From an uncultured Acidobacteriota bacterium (GTDB taxonomy: Bacteria; Acidobacteriota; Terriglobia; Terriglobales; Acidobacteriaceae), in the NCBI GenBank assembly GCA_903832055.1, contig CAILAC010000008.1, positions 62,001-126,000 of the forward strand: a stretch of DNA of 64,000 bases. Reading direction: 5' to 3'. The position numbers were made by a program, and so were the translations under genes. Position 1 is the first letter of the stretch, and every line of letters begins with the position of its first letter. Positions 43,358 to 52,904 of this stretch are shown here, piece after piece. The notes below the pieces were generated by a model. It worked only from the letters and a program-made list of their open reading frames with translations. It did not search any database and was not told where the DNA came from.

Positions 43358-45670
43358 ATGTCCAGACTCAACTCGCTGCTGGTCTCTGCAATTGGCGTGC
43401 TTGCCTGTGTGATGACAGCTCCCCGTACTGGTCTATCTTTCGAAGACAAGATTCCTCCAAATCAGCAATCCGACGCTCTGACGCTCGAGCGCGTCAGTTC
43501 CGAACCCGACTCACCTCTCGCTACAGCTTCCCGAACTGCCACTCTGCACTGGAGCAATGACGGCAGCCGTGTCGCCTGGCTGAAGAAAGTGGTCCCCGGC
43601 ATCAAGTCGCGCGAAAAAGCCCCGCAGCAGGAGATCTGGACTCTCGACGCAACGCCGGGCACCGAGTCAATACCTTCTACCCTCAACGTTCCCAGGCTGC
43701 TGGTTTCAGTCGAAAAGGCAACCTCATGCCTGCGCGGCTCAGAACGCCCCACGCCGGTTCTGGATGACGATGCCAAGGACAATCCCAATTTCCTGCAAGA
43801 TTTTGCCTGGTCAGGAGATCGCGACTCCCTCCTGCTCATCGGTGCACGATCCCTCGCCTGGCTCAGTCTTAGCACCGGCGAATCTCATCTTCTGCTCGCG
43901 GGCGACCAGCCGCTCTCCAGCGCGGCCCTGGCTCCGGACGGTAATACAATCAGCTTCATCCGCGACCACAGCCTGTGGCTCCTCAAACTCAAGGCCGGCG
44001 CAGCATTTGGGCCCCCGCAGCGTTTTGCAAAATCTCCCCAGCCGGATGTCATTGAGGGCGAACTCGACTGGCCCTACAGAAACGAGCTTCATCTAGCCAG
44101 CGCTTACGCCTGGTCGCCCGACTCTTCGCGTATTGCATGGCTTGAAATTGACGACCGTGCCGTCACGAAATACACCCTGCGTGCCAGCGACGGCAGTACG
44201 CGCCAGATTGCCTATCCCAAACCGGGCGGCGAATTACCCATGGTCCGCGTGCTGGTCAAACGCACAGGAAGCAAGGGCGAAAGCGCTCCCGTGGACATCA
44301 GTCTCGGTTCAACGAAGGGCTACTATATTCCCCGCTTCACCTGGCTGCCGGATGGGCGGCATCTGGCCATTCAACGCCTCAATCGGCGTCAACAGATACT
44401 CGACCTCTTCATCGCAGATTCGTTCACCGGCAGGGCCCAGCTTGTTCTGACTGAAAAGGACAAGTATTGGATCAACCTCAGCGACGATCTTAAATTTTTG
44501 AAAGATAGCAAGCACTTCATCTGGTCCAGCGAACGCGATGATTTTCGGCGTCTTTACCTCTATGACACGCAAGGAAAGCAGCTCGCTCAGCTTACCAGCG
44601 GCCGCTGGGCAATCACCAGCCTCGACGCCATCGACGAGGCCCATCATCGTGTTTACTTCACGGCCACTGAAGCAAGTCCACTGCAGCGACAGCTCTATTC
44701 TGTCAGTCTCGATGGAAAAGCCCTGACTCGGATCACGCAATTGCCCGGAACCCACGAGGTGTATTTTGCCCCCGACGCATCAAATGTCGCTGACATCTTC
44801 TCAACGCAGTCATCACCGCCGCAAGTCGGCCTGATTGATCTCAGTCAATCCAGAGAAACACTGGCCGTGCTGACCCAATCCCACGAAGCGAAGCTGCCGG
44901 CTCTCCAACCCGTTGAGTTTCTCACGCTCAAAATGCACATGGGTGCAGAAGTCAATGCGTTCATGATCAAACCTCCGGCTTTCGACGCCAGCCGAAAATA
45001 TCCCGTCATTGTCTACCTGGCCGGTGGCCCGGGAGAACAGTTAGTTCGCGACGCATGGGGCGGAGCAACTAGCCTCTGGATGCAACTCATGGCACAAAAG
45101 GGATATGTCATCTTTGCGCTCGACAATCAAGGCACAGCGGCGCGCGGTCACTACTTTGAAGAACCATTGCACCTGCGTCTCGGAGCACAGGAGTTAACTG
45201 ACTTGCGCGACGCGCTGGCATATCTCATGACCAAGCCCTACATCGACCAGACCCGCCTGGGCGCGTGCGGCTGGGGATATGGCGGATTTCTCGTCGTACA
45301 TGCTCTTCTTGACCGTCCTGTTGCCTTTCGTGCTGGTTTTGCCGGGGCACCCATCGTCGACTGGCACTTGTACGATGCCCCCTTTGCTGAACGTTATCTC
45401 GACGACCCCGTCGCTTTCGCCGATGGCTGGCAAGCCTCGACAGCTCTTGACAATGCTCGCTATTTCAAGGGAAGCCTGCTGCTCGCCCAGGGAACCGATG
45501 ACGAATTTGTCCACATGGAAAACTTGTTAACACTGCAGGATCACCTGCTCGACAACGGAAAGTCAGCCGACATCCTACTGATGCCGGAGCGTGGCCATTC
45601 CATCGACGATCCGCCAGCACGTCTAGTCCTTTTCGCACGCATGACCGATTTCTTCATCAAGAACCTTTAA
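43358..45670 (+). CDS. S9-family (DPP IV-like) peptidase homologue lacking the catalytic serine
   Basis: 770 residues; GAGG eight bases before the ATG. Signal peptide at residues 1-25, a beta-propeller region (~50-500; LHWSNDGSRVAWL, YIPRFTWLPDGRHLAIQRL), then an alpha/beta-hydrolase domain from ~520. The nucleophile elbow reads GWGYGG with Gly640 where active DPP IV/prolyl-oligopeptidase enzymes have Ser (GWSYGG); the codon is GGA. The Asp (GTDDEFVH, ~714) and His747 (ERGHSIDD) of the triad are kept. It is therefore likely inactive as a peptidase, or uses another nucleophile. Probably periplasmic. It is transcribed divergently from the repeat-bearing glycosidase. The frame is otherwise intact, so it looks like a retained pseudoenzyme rather than a decaying gene. 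Confidence 0.9.
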   Translation: MSRLNSLLVSAIGVLACVMTAPRTGLSFEDKIPPNQQSDALTLERVSSEPDSPLATASRTATLHWSNDGSRVAWLKKVVPGIKSREKAPQQEIWTLDATPGTESIPSTLNVPRLLVSVEKATSCLRGSERPTPVLDDDAKDNPNFLQDFAWSGDRDSLLLIGARSLAWLSLSTGESHLLLAGDQPLSSAALAPDGNTISFIRDHSLWLLKLKAGAAFGPPQRFAKSPQPDVIEGELDWPYRNELHLASAYAWSPDSSRIAWLEIDDRAVTKYTLRASDGSTRQIAYPKPGGELPMVRVLVKRTGSKGESAPVDISLGSTKGYYIPRFTWLPDGRHLAIQRLNRRQQILDLFIADSFTGRAQLVLTEKDKYWINLSDDLKFLKDSKHFIWSSERDDFRRLYLYDTQGKQLAQLTSGRWAITSLDAIDEAHHRVYFTATEASPLQRQLYSVSLDGKALTRITQLPGTHEVYFAPDASNVADIFSTQSSPPQVGLIDLSQSRETLAVLTQSHEAKLPALQPVEFLTLKMHMGAEVNAFMIKPPAFDASRKYPVIVYLAGGPGEQLVRDAWGGATSLWMQLMAQKGYVIFALDNQGTAARGHYFEEPLHLRLGAQELTDLRDALAYLMTKPYIDQTRLGACGWGYGGFLVVHALLDRPVAFRAGFAGAPIVDWHLYDAPFAERYLDDPVAFADGWQASTALDNARYFKGSLLLAQGTDDEFVHMENLLTLQDHLLDNGKSADILLMPERGHSIDDPPARLVLFARMTDFFIKNL

Positions 45671-46078
45671 CCGCAAGCCGATTCCCCGCGTAACGCGCAG
45701 AAAATCCAAACGAAATCATCGCAGCTTTCTGTAAACTCCGCATAGTTAACCATCAACAGTGGAAGCACCTGAAAAGAATCGCGTGATTTTGGGCACTCAA
45801 CGCAACAAGGCATCAATTTCCTTTTTCAAAATCGCCAGCCCGCCGGATATACTAAGTCTTCCATTGCACCAGTGACAACTTCCCGCCGAGAAACCAGAGT
45901 GCAACTTTAGTATCATTCGGCTTAATCGGGTCTGCGATCGAGGCCTCAGTCGTGATATTTTCATGCTCAAGGCAATCAATCTGAAGTCTTTTCGTCACCG
46001 CTCGCTACGGGTTGAATAACCTTGATTTGCCCGTACCTGTAGAAGTAATGTTTACCCCCGAGAAGAGGTTACAAAGCA
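45671..46078. other. Intergenic region upstream of GT4 gene
   Basis: 408 bases. AAGAGG about 11 bases before the ATG at 46079 may serve as ribosome-binding site. No convincing promoter or terminator was found, and a 60-codon minus-strand frame here has no coding features. Confidence 0.4.
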
Positions 46079-47386
46079 ATGCCGAATGCGCAGTCGCCGA
46101 GACAACAAAAGAGACTGCGCATCGGGTTTGTGCATCGCTTTGACGCACGCAATATTCGTTCCTGGTCGGGCATTTTTTACTTCATGTCGCAGTCACTGAA
46201 CGCAAACGTCGGCGAAGTGGTTTATCTGGGCCCTGACAATTCTCCCGGAACTCGTTTCATCGTCGACAATGTCGCTCGCTTCAATCGTGTCTGGCGGTGG
46301 CTCACTGGAAAGTCGTTTGCAACAGACCACAATCGGTTACTCTCCAACCGACTTGGCCGCTTCTTTGAAAAGCGAATTCAGGAGTCTCCCTGCGACATCC
46401 TCTTCGCCCCCGTTGGTTCCGTTGAGATCGCCAGTCTCCGCACCAACCTTCCCATCGTTTACTACTCTGACCTCACCTGGGCTCAGATCGTCGAATATTA
46501 TCCGGACTACTCGTCCATATGCGCCTTTGGCCAGGCAGAGGGAGAGCGAATCGAAGCCGCTGCCATCACCCGCGCAGCAGCCTCCGTTTACCCATCAGAA
46601 TGGGCCGTGGACAGCGCCTGCAATCACTATGGTGCTTCGCGCGAAACCACATACAAGGTGAGCTTCGGCGCCAACCTCAACGAACCACCGTCCCGCGCTG
46701 ACGCCCTCAACCGGTCCCTGGGTGACCAGATCGAGTTGTTGCTGGTCGGTGTGGATTGGATTCGGAAGGGTGGCGGCATCGCCCTCGAGTGCCTCACGAG
46801 TCTGCTGGAAAGCGGAGTCGATGCCCATTTGACCATCCTCGGATGTCGGCCGCCGCTTGGCGTCGAACATCCCAAAATGACGGTCATTCCCTTCCTCAGC
46901 AAGCACGACCCTGAGCAGCGCAGGCAGATTACCCAGCTCTTCCTCAACGCACATTTCATGTTGCTGCCTACTCGCGCAGACGCTACTCCCATCGTCATCA
47001 GCGAAGCCAGCTCCTTTGGACTGCCACTGCTCGCGACGGACACCGGAGGCCTGCGCGGTTCCATCACCGAGGGCATCAACGGCTTCCTCCTGCCCTTCGA
47101 TGCCCGAGGCAGAGCCTACGCGGATACGATTCTCAGCGTGATTGGCGACCCTGCCTGCTATAACAAACTCGTCGTCTCAAGCCGCGACGAATTCGAAACC
47201 AGGCTCAACTGGGATGCCTGGGGACGCTCCATGCGCTCCGTCTTTGAGCGTGTTCTCGGCATCACAATCACGCCGCCGGATCCGGGTCAGAAATTCAATA
47301 TCTCTGCATCCGGCAATCCCCACGAAGAGGCTGCGGCCGAAATAGAGACTGCTGAGACCATGAAGGTGGAAGCGCTCCATCCTTGA
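46079..47386 (+). CDS. Glycosyltransferase family 4 (GT-B)
   Basis: 435 residues. The N-terminal lobe begins RIGFVHRFDARNIRSWSGIFYFMSQSL. The C-terminal lobe has LLLVGVDWIRKGGGIAL (donor lobe start) and VISEASSFGLPLLATDTGGL with the acidic nucleotide-binding motif. GT4 enzymes are retaining and add hexoses from UDP- or GDP-sugars to lipid-linked glycans in the cytoplasm. The specific sugar is not readable. It is followed at 127 bases by a second GT4 gene in the same direction. The last ~30 residues are acidic and unconserved. Confidence 0.9.
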   Translation: MPNAQSPRQQKRLRIGFVHRFDARNIRSWSGIFYFMSQSLNANVGEVVYLGPDNSPGTRFIVDNVARFNRVWRWLTGKSFATDHNRLLSNRLGRFFEKRIQESPCDILFAPVGSVEIASLRTNLPIVYYSDLTWAQIVEYYPDYSSICAFGQAEGERIEAAAITRAAASVYPSEWAVDSACNHYGASRETTYKVSFGANLNEPPSRADALNRSLGDQIELLLVGVDWIRKGGGIALECLTSLLESGVDAHLTILGCRPPLGVEHPKMTVIPFLSKHDPEQRRQITQLFLNAHFMLLPTRADATPIVISEASSFGLPLLATDTGGLRGSITEGINGFLLPFDARGRAYADTILSVIGDPACYNKLVVSSRDEFETRLNWDAWGRSMRSVFERVLGITITPPDPGQKFNISASGNPHEEAAAEIETAETMKVEALHP

Positions 47387-47513
47387 GCTTCTCCCGCCCC
47401 CGGGGTAGGTCTGTCTTTCCAGCCCAGCCTCAACTCATAACTCCGCATTGCAAAACGCCTTCGTGAGAAAATAAGGCCTTGCTACTTGGAGACGAAGGAG
47501 ATTCAGCACAACC

Positions 47514-48794
47514 ATGCCCCACAGTCAGGCTCCTCCCTCCCAGCATCCATCACAAGCCAGCCCTCTTCGTATCTGCATCGTCGCGGAAAATGCCTCTTTC
47601 CGTTTTGGCGGCGAAGCCTCGCTCCCACTGCACTACTTTTCTCGCCTCCGCGCCCGTGGCATCGAGACCTGGCTGATCGTTCACGGACGCACACGATCCG
47701 AGCTGGAAGCCCTCTTCCCTGCCGACCAGGACCGCATCCAGTACATACCTGACCGCTGGTACCACAAACTCATCTGGAAGCTCAGCCTGCCCCTCCCGCG
47801 CCGCGTTGCCGAGGCCACCTTTGGAACCCTGATGGTGCTCATCAACCAGCTCATTCAGCGCGGCATGGTTCTGCAGCTCATACGCAGCAACGGCATCAAC
47901 GTTGTTCATCAGCCCATCCCCGTCAGTCCCAAAGCTCCGTCGTTCATCTTTGGATTGGGCGTTCCCGTCATCATCGGCCCCATGAACGGCGGCATGGACT
48001 ACCCTGCCGCCTTTCGCGGTGCAGAATCCGTCTTCACACGCATCACGGTGGCCCTCGGCCGTGCCAGCGCCAATCTCGTCAACAGCCTCATCCCGGGCAA
48101 AAAGAACGCCGATCTCCTGCTCGTCGCCAACCAGCGCACCCGCCTCGCCCTCCCCACCTGCGCCCGCGGCATAGTCATCGAAATTCCCGAAAACGGCGTT
48201 GATCCGGGCATCTGGCAACTTCCCGCAACACCCGTTTCAGCCTCTGAATTGCCGCGCTTCATCTTCGTCGGCCGTCTCGTCGATTGGAAGCGCCTCGACT
48301 TCGTCCTCCACGCCATCGCAGCCATTCCAGGTGCCCATCTCGAGGTCATCGGCGATGGCCCCATGCGCGCCCCCTGGACCGCCCTCGCAGCGAGCCTCGG
48401 CATCGCCGACCGCGTCCGCTGGATCGGCTGGCTCCCCCAACCCCAGTGCGCCCAGCTTTTGCACGGAGCCCAGGCCCTCGTCCTCCCCAGCATTTATGAG
48501 TGCGGTGGTGCCGTAGTCCTCGAGGCCATGGCCTGCGGCATCCCCGTCATCACCACCGCCTGGGGTGGCCCCGCCGACTACCTCGACCCCACCTGCGGCA
48601 TTCTCGTCAATCCCTCAAACCCTGAAAGCATCACCCAGGGATTTGCCGATGCCATGCGCACGCTGATCGCTGATCCCGAAATGCGACTTTCGTTGGGAAC
48701 AGCCGGAAGAAAGCGAGTCGAATTACTTTTTGACTGGAATCAGAAAGTCGATCAAATCCTCCACATTTACCGGCAGAGCCTCCATGAGCGCTGA
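47514..48794 (+). CDS. Glycosyltransferase family 4 (GT-B)
   Basis: 426 residues. Start: LRICIVAENASFRFGGEASLPLHYFSRL. The donor lobe is PRFIFVGRLVDWKRLDFVLHAI, GDGPMRAPW, then PSIYECGGAVVLEAMACGIPVI, which holds the E-x7-E motif of GT4. GAAGGAG lies 13 bases before the ATG. The last four codons overlap the start of the next gene (glycosidase paralogue), so the two are probably translated together. The sugar is unknown. Confidence 0.92.
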   Translation: MPHSQAPPSQHPSQASPLRICIVAENASFRFGGEASLPLHYFSRLRARGIETWLIVHGRTRSELEALFPADQDRIQYIPDRWYHKLIWKLSLPLPRRVAEATFGTLMVLINQLIQRGMVLQLIRSNGINVVHQPIPVSPKAPSFIFGLGVPVIIGPMNGGMDYPAAFRGAESVFTRITVALGRASANLVNSLIPGKKNADLLLVANQRTRLALPTCARGIVIEIPENGVDPGIWQLPATPVSASELPRFIFVGRLVDWKRLDFVLHAIAAIPGAHLEVIGDGPMRAPWTALAASLGIADRVRWIGWLPQPQCAQLLHGAQALVLPSIYECGGAVVLEAMACGIPVITTAWGGPADYLDPTCGILVNPSNPESITQGFADAMRTLIADPEMRLSLGTAGRKRVELLFDWNQKVDQILHIYRQSLHER

Positions 48795-51321
48795 GCAACT
48801 AGACACTCGGCAAAAAATGGCTCGGTCTCTCCTGCGCCTGGCTTCCCTGATTCTCCTCGTCCCCGTGCTCACCGCCACCGCCGGATGCCAAAGCCCCAGC
48901 GCCACCAATGCCCCCTCTGACACACTCCCCGGAGTCACAAACATCGCCATCGGCGCAAAGGTTATCCGCTCCAACGTCAAGCGCTTTGGAATGAACCTGA
49001 GCGGCCAGTCTTATTACGACTCCGGCATCATGCTCCGCGACCTCACCTTCCGCAATCCCGGCTTCGAGGGCGAAACCTGGCAGACGGTGCTGCAGTGCAA
49101 GTTCGTCAAAGACGACTCCTGCGCCGACAATGACGAGTGGAGCGGCTGGCCGCAGGACTTTGCAAAAGGCGGCAGCTTTGAATTTTTCTATGGTGCCGCC
49201 AAAGGACAGACCGGCACCGTCTCGGCCAGCTCTGTCGCCGCCAGCGCCGCGCATCAGGGTATCTGGGTCAGCTTTGGCAAACTCGCCGTTCATCCCCAGG
49301 TCGGCGATTTTTACATCGTGCGCATGTCCATCCCAGGCGGCGCGCCTCTGGGTTGGAGAGTCTCGACCAGCAAAGATGCAACAGTCTCCACCGAATTCAA
49401 AGACCTCTCGCCGCTCTCTCCCGGCAAACAGGCCCTCCGGTTGGACGCTCTGGGCCCCTACCAATCCGCCAGCATTAGCTCTGACGTTGATACCTGGGCC
49501 GATCGCTCCTTCGTCCAGCTCAACGGCACCTACACCCTCAGCTTTCGCGCCAAAGGATTGGGGGGCACCAACACCATTGCCGCATCCGTCGCTCGCCTCT
49601 CAAACAAGTACGGCAATCTTACCTACCTCACCCACCAGGTCCAACTCACCAACGCCTGGCAGGACTTCAAATTCAGCTTCAATTGCCACGAGGAGGGTTC
49701 CTTCATCGGTCCCATTCTCGTAAATCTGAGCATTCATTCAGGCGCCGCCCTGCTTGACGACGTTTCTTTCACCGAATCGCCCCACCCTGATAACCCCAGC
49801 GCCTTCCGCAACGCCGTTGTTGACCGGCTTCGCGAGCTGCACCCCGGCATCCTGCGCTACATGGATAACGGCACCAGCTTCGGCAGCAGTCTCGATAACC
49901 TGCTGGCCCCTCCCTTTGCCCGCCAACGCGCCGGGTACAGCGAAGGCAACCGCGAGCAGGCGGAGATCCCCATCGGCCTCCATGAATTCCTCGTCCTATG
50001 CCAGACTGTCAACGCAGAGCCGTGGGTCAGCCTGCCCGTCGGCATTTCCCAGTTAGAGATACGCAATCTCATCGAATACCTTGCCGGCTCCCCCGTAAAG
50101 CCCTACGGAGCAAAGCGCGCCGCCCTCGGTCAAACCGCCCCATGGACACAGGTCTTTCCCGCCATCCATCTTGAACTGGGCAACGAGACCTGGAACTGGG
50201 GTTCCTTTGCCGGAGAAGGCATCCCCGAGCCCAAGGCGTACGCCACCCGCGTCTCAGAGATCTTCGCCGCTGCCAAGGCCTCGCCGCTCTACGATTCCTC
50301 CAAATTCGACCTCATCATGAATGGCTGGTACGCCGTTCCCTGGTGGACTGAGCAGGAGCTGCTCGTCAAGTCCCATGCCGACACCATCGACATCGCGCCC
50401 TATACCTTCAACCCCTTCAACGACGCATCCAGCGCTGAAGCTATCTTTGGCCCCATGTTTGCCGAGCCCGAGGCCCTCGACAGCCGCCCTACCGGCATGG
50501 TTGCCCTCGACGCCCAGCTTGCCGAAAAATACGGCGTCAAGCTTTCGGTCTACGAGGTCAATCTCGGCACCACCGAGGGCAAAGTCTCCCAGGCAGCCCT
50601 CGAATCAACCATTCCCTCGCTCGGCGCAGGCCTCTCCGTCGCCGACCACATGCTGCTCATGCTCAGGGACGATGGCGTCGCCGCCCAGGCTCTCTTCTCT
50701 CTGCCAGAGTTCGCTAACGGCTTCATCAACGCTGCGTCTCCAAACCAAAAAGAACTCGTCAAGCTCTGGGGAACCGTCGTCGACATGGGCGGGCAAACCA
50801 ATCGCGTGCGCCCCGCCTTCCTCGCCGAGCAACTGGCCAACAACGCCATTCGCGACAAGATGCTCGAAACTGCACAATCCGGCGCAAACCCCACCTGGAA
50901 TCAGCCCGAAAGCCCCAACGCCAAAATCAAGCTCGATGGTGCGCATTTCATCCAGTCATTCGCCTTCACAGACGGTGCGCGTTGCAGCCTCGTGCTCTTT
51001 AACCTCAGCCGCACTGATTCCCAGCCCGTCACATTTTCCGGCGAGGTCAAACCCCAGGGTAACGTAGAAGTCAGTCGCCTCACCTCAGCCAATATCACTG
51101 ACTCCAACGAAACTTCCCCGACGGTCGCCATCACTCACCCAAAACAGGAACCCTTCAACCCAGCGTCGCCGTACTCTTTGCCGCCGTTTTCAATGACAGT
51201 TCTCACTTGGGATGCCCAAAATCTTCACCTCAATAAAGGGGCCGCCCCAAGACCTCCCGCGAGCAAATCTCTCCCCATGCACCCCATCACAGCGGACCGA
51301 GCGCCCCATTCAAAACCCTGA
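48784..51321 (+). CDS. Clan-A glycosidase-like lipoprotein, repeat-free paralogue
   Basis: ATG 48784 overlaps the end of the GT4 gene (frame open to 48730; ATG 48817 also possible). A lipoprotein-like signal is present: LLRLASLILLVPVLTATAGC with Cys after TAG. The body matches the two large secreted glycosidases: NPGFEGETWQ region, glycosidase core with Glu468 in LELGNETWN and Glu591 in VYEVNLGT (numbered from 48784), and the C-terminal beta domain ending SLPPFSMTVLTW. The chitobiase-C repeats and lectin-like end of the paralogues are absent; a short Pro-rich tail replaces them. Likely anchored in a membrane facing the periplasm or outside. Translational coupling to a glycosyltransferase suggests a role in glycan editing during assembly (inference). 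Confidence 0.87.
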   Translation: MSAEQLDTRQKMARSLLRLASLILLVPVLTATAGCQSPSATNAPSDTLPGVTNIAIGAKVIRSNVKRFGMNLSGQSYYDSGIMLRDLTFRNPGFEGETWQTVLQCKFVKDDSCADNDEWSGWPQDFAKGGSFEFFYGAAKGQTGTVSASSVAASAAHQGIWVSFGKLAVHPQVGDFYIVRMSIPGGAPLGWRVSTSKDATVSTEFKDLSPLSPGKQALRLDALGPYQSASISSDVDTWADRSFVQLNGTYTLSFRAKGLGGTNTIAASVARLSNKYGNLTYLTHQVQLTNAWQDFKFSFNCHEEGSFIGPILVNLSIHSGAALLDDVSFTESPHPDNPSAFRNAVVDRLRELHPGILRYMDNGTSFGSSLDNLLAPPFARQRAGYSEGNREQAEIPIGLHEFLVLCQTVNAEPWVSLPVGISQLEIRNLIEYLAGSPVKPYGAKRAALGQTAPWTQVFPAIHLELGNETWNWGSFAGEGIPEPKAYATRVSEIFAAAKASPLYDSSKFDLIMNGWYAVPWWTEQELLVKSHADTIDIAPYTFNPFNDASSAEAIFGPMFAEPEALDSRPTGMVALDAQLAEKYGVKLSVYEVNLGTTEGKVSQAALESTIPSLGAGLSVADHMLLMLRDDGVAAQALFSLPEFANGFINAASPNQKELVKLWGTVVDMGGQTNRVRPAFLAEQLANNAIRDKMLETAQSGANPTWNQPESPNAKIKLDGAHFIQSFAFTDGARCSLVLFNLSRTDSQPVTFSGEVKPQGNVEVSRLTSANITDSNETSPTVAITHPKQEPFNPASPYSLPPFSMTVLTWDAQNLHLNKGAAPRPPASKSLPMHPITADRAPHSKP

Positions 51322-51334
51322 TTGATAGAGTGCT

Positions 51335-52702
51335 TTAGGCAATGACCCGTTTGAAGTTGAACTTCGCATCCGGCAGACTGGCTTCAGTTCTGGCTCCCAG
51401 CCTTGAATAACTGATATCTTCCAGCGACTGCGCCCATCCAAGCAACATAAACAGTACCTGCGCGACTTGTTCACCCAGATAAACTGTCGTCAAAGCCAGG
51501 AATGTCGCTACCAGAGCTCCCATCAGACTAAAGACCAGGAACAAGCTCTCCCGAGACTTGAATCGATAAGCGCACATGATCAGCCCAAAGATCGATTCCG
51601 CTGCTATGACAAGAAACGTGTACTTGCCCAGCGTTCCCTGCGACAGCTGGACCAGCATGTAGTTGTTGTCAACCGAACCAAGCCCCGGCATCACCGGATG
51701 GCTCAACTGGCCCCAGCCCAGCAGCCCACCTGCATCCAAAACCGGAGCGTAAGCTTCCAGTAATTGCTTTCGGTAGATCGCGCTGCTCTGCGCCTCGTCC
51801 GTGATCTTGTCCTCCGAAACGCTTGTGTATTTCTGAAATGCAACAAACCCAATCCCGCCCCCCGTCCCCAAAACCAGAAGCACCAGAATCGTCCCAGTTC
51901 GCATGCTTTTGAATCGCGGAATCTGCATCAGCAGAAAGCACACCACAGTGCAGGCCATCGGCATGCGCGAGTTCGTCATGAAAACAAACATGGGCAGCAG
52001 AAAGAAGGGCAATCGGTACTTTTGCAACCAATTCATGCGCGGCCCAAGGCGCGTCTTGTCCCGCTTGTAAATCTGCACCAGATAGTAATTCAGGGCCATC
52101 GCAATCAGGTAGAGCATTCCCGCCAGAATCGTGTCTCCAAAGCAGGTTGCAATGCGGGCAGTTCCTCCTCGCAGTTGAACGAACCAGCCCACGTCATACA
52201 GCCCAAAAATACTCCGCCCAAAATTAAGCCAGAGATTCTGCCCAAATCGAAACTCAAAGAACGCAAGTGGCGTCTGCGCAATGAAGAGAAAGATGATCCG
52301 CTTCACCGTCTCCAGCCGCAGTTCCGGCTCGATAATCTGCCGTCCCACCACATACCCAAAAAACATCTCGGTGAAGTTCGTCAGCCACAAAATCATTCCA
52401 TCTTTGGGTGAATACTCGCGCAGCAACTCACTCAGCGCAATACTCACCATAAAGATCAAGACCCAGAGGTCCATCCGGCGAAATTTCCACTTGTGCTTGG
52501 GTTGGATCAGCAGCGCAATCGCAATCGGTATCAGCGCCGCAGTGCCCGCAGAAAGCGTCGGCAAATGCGGTAATCGAAAGTGATAGTAATAGGGAACCAG
52601 AAACGTGCAGGGCAGATAGACATTCAGAAATGCCTTTTCAATCTGCTTGCGCTGAATGTAGTACACAGAGATCAGAAATGGCAGGATGAAAAGAAGTTCC
52701 AA
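51335..52702 (-). CDS. O-antigen polymerase/ligase-like membrane protein (Wzy/WaaL-like) 1
   Basis: 455 residues from a TTG (AGGGG upstream). About 11-12 hydrophobic helices with a large loop (~300-350, YTSVSEDKITDEAQSS...GWGQLSHP) typical of Wzy/WaaL-like proteins. These proteins join or transfer lipid-linked glycan repeats on the periplasmic face; sequence conservation is low, so polymerase and ligase cannot be told apart. It converges on the lipoprotein glycosidase with 13 bases between stops. Confidence 0.75.
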   Translation of the reverse strand: MELLFILPFLISVYYIQRKQIEKAFLNVYLPCTFLVPYYYHFRLPHLPTLSAGTAALIPIAIALLIQPKHKWKFRRMDLWVLIFMVSIALSELLREYSPKDGMILWLTNFTEMFFGYVVGRQIIEPELRLETVKRIIFLFIAQTPLAFFEFRFGQNLWLNFGRSIFGLYDVGWFVQLRGGTARIATCFGDTILAGMLYLIAMALNYYLVQIYKRDKTRLGPRMNWLQKYRLPFFLLPMFVFMTNSRMPMACTVVCFLLMQIPRFKSMRTGTILVLLVLGTGGGIGFVAFQKYTSVSEDKITDEAQSSAIYRKQLLEAYAPVLDAGGLLGWGQLSHPVMPGLGSVDNNYMLVQLSQGTLGKYTFLVIAAESIFGLIMCAYRFKSRESLFLVFSLMGALVATFLALTTVYLGEQVAQVLFMLLGWAQSLEDISYSRLGARTEASLPDAKFNFKRVIA

Positions 52703-52904
52703 TGTCTGTCCCCTGTGTAATAAGCGGTTTCCGTCAAGCCTCTGCAGATTTCCCGCAAGAGGTCAAAGTCAGCGAATCGGCAGTGAAAGCCCGGATATCC
52801 GCCGTGCGGCGAATTCTTCCCTCACCTTAGCACAAACACACGCCACCGCCGCTATCCCACATTGGAGGGGGGGGCATCGCACCCTTTCACAGTCCAAGCC
52901 AAAT

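Noticed and set aside
45797-45979. 60-codon minus-strand frame
   Set aside because: No ribosome site or family resemblance; Arg/Ser-rich composition typical of chance frames.
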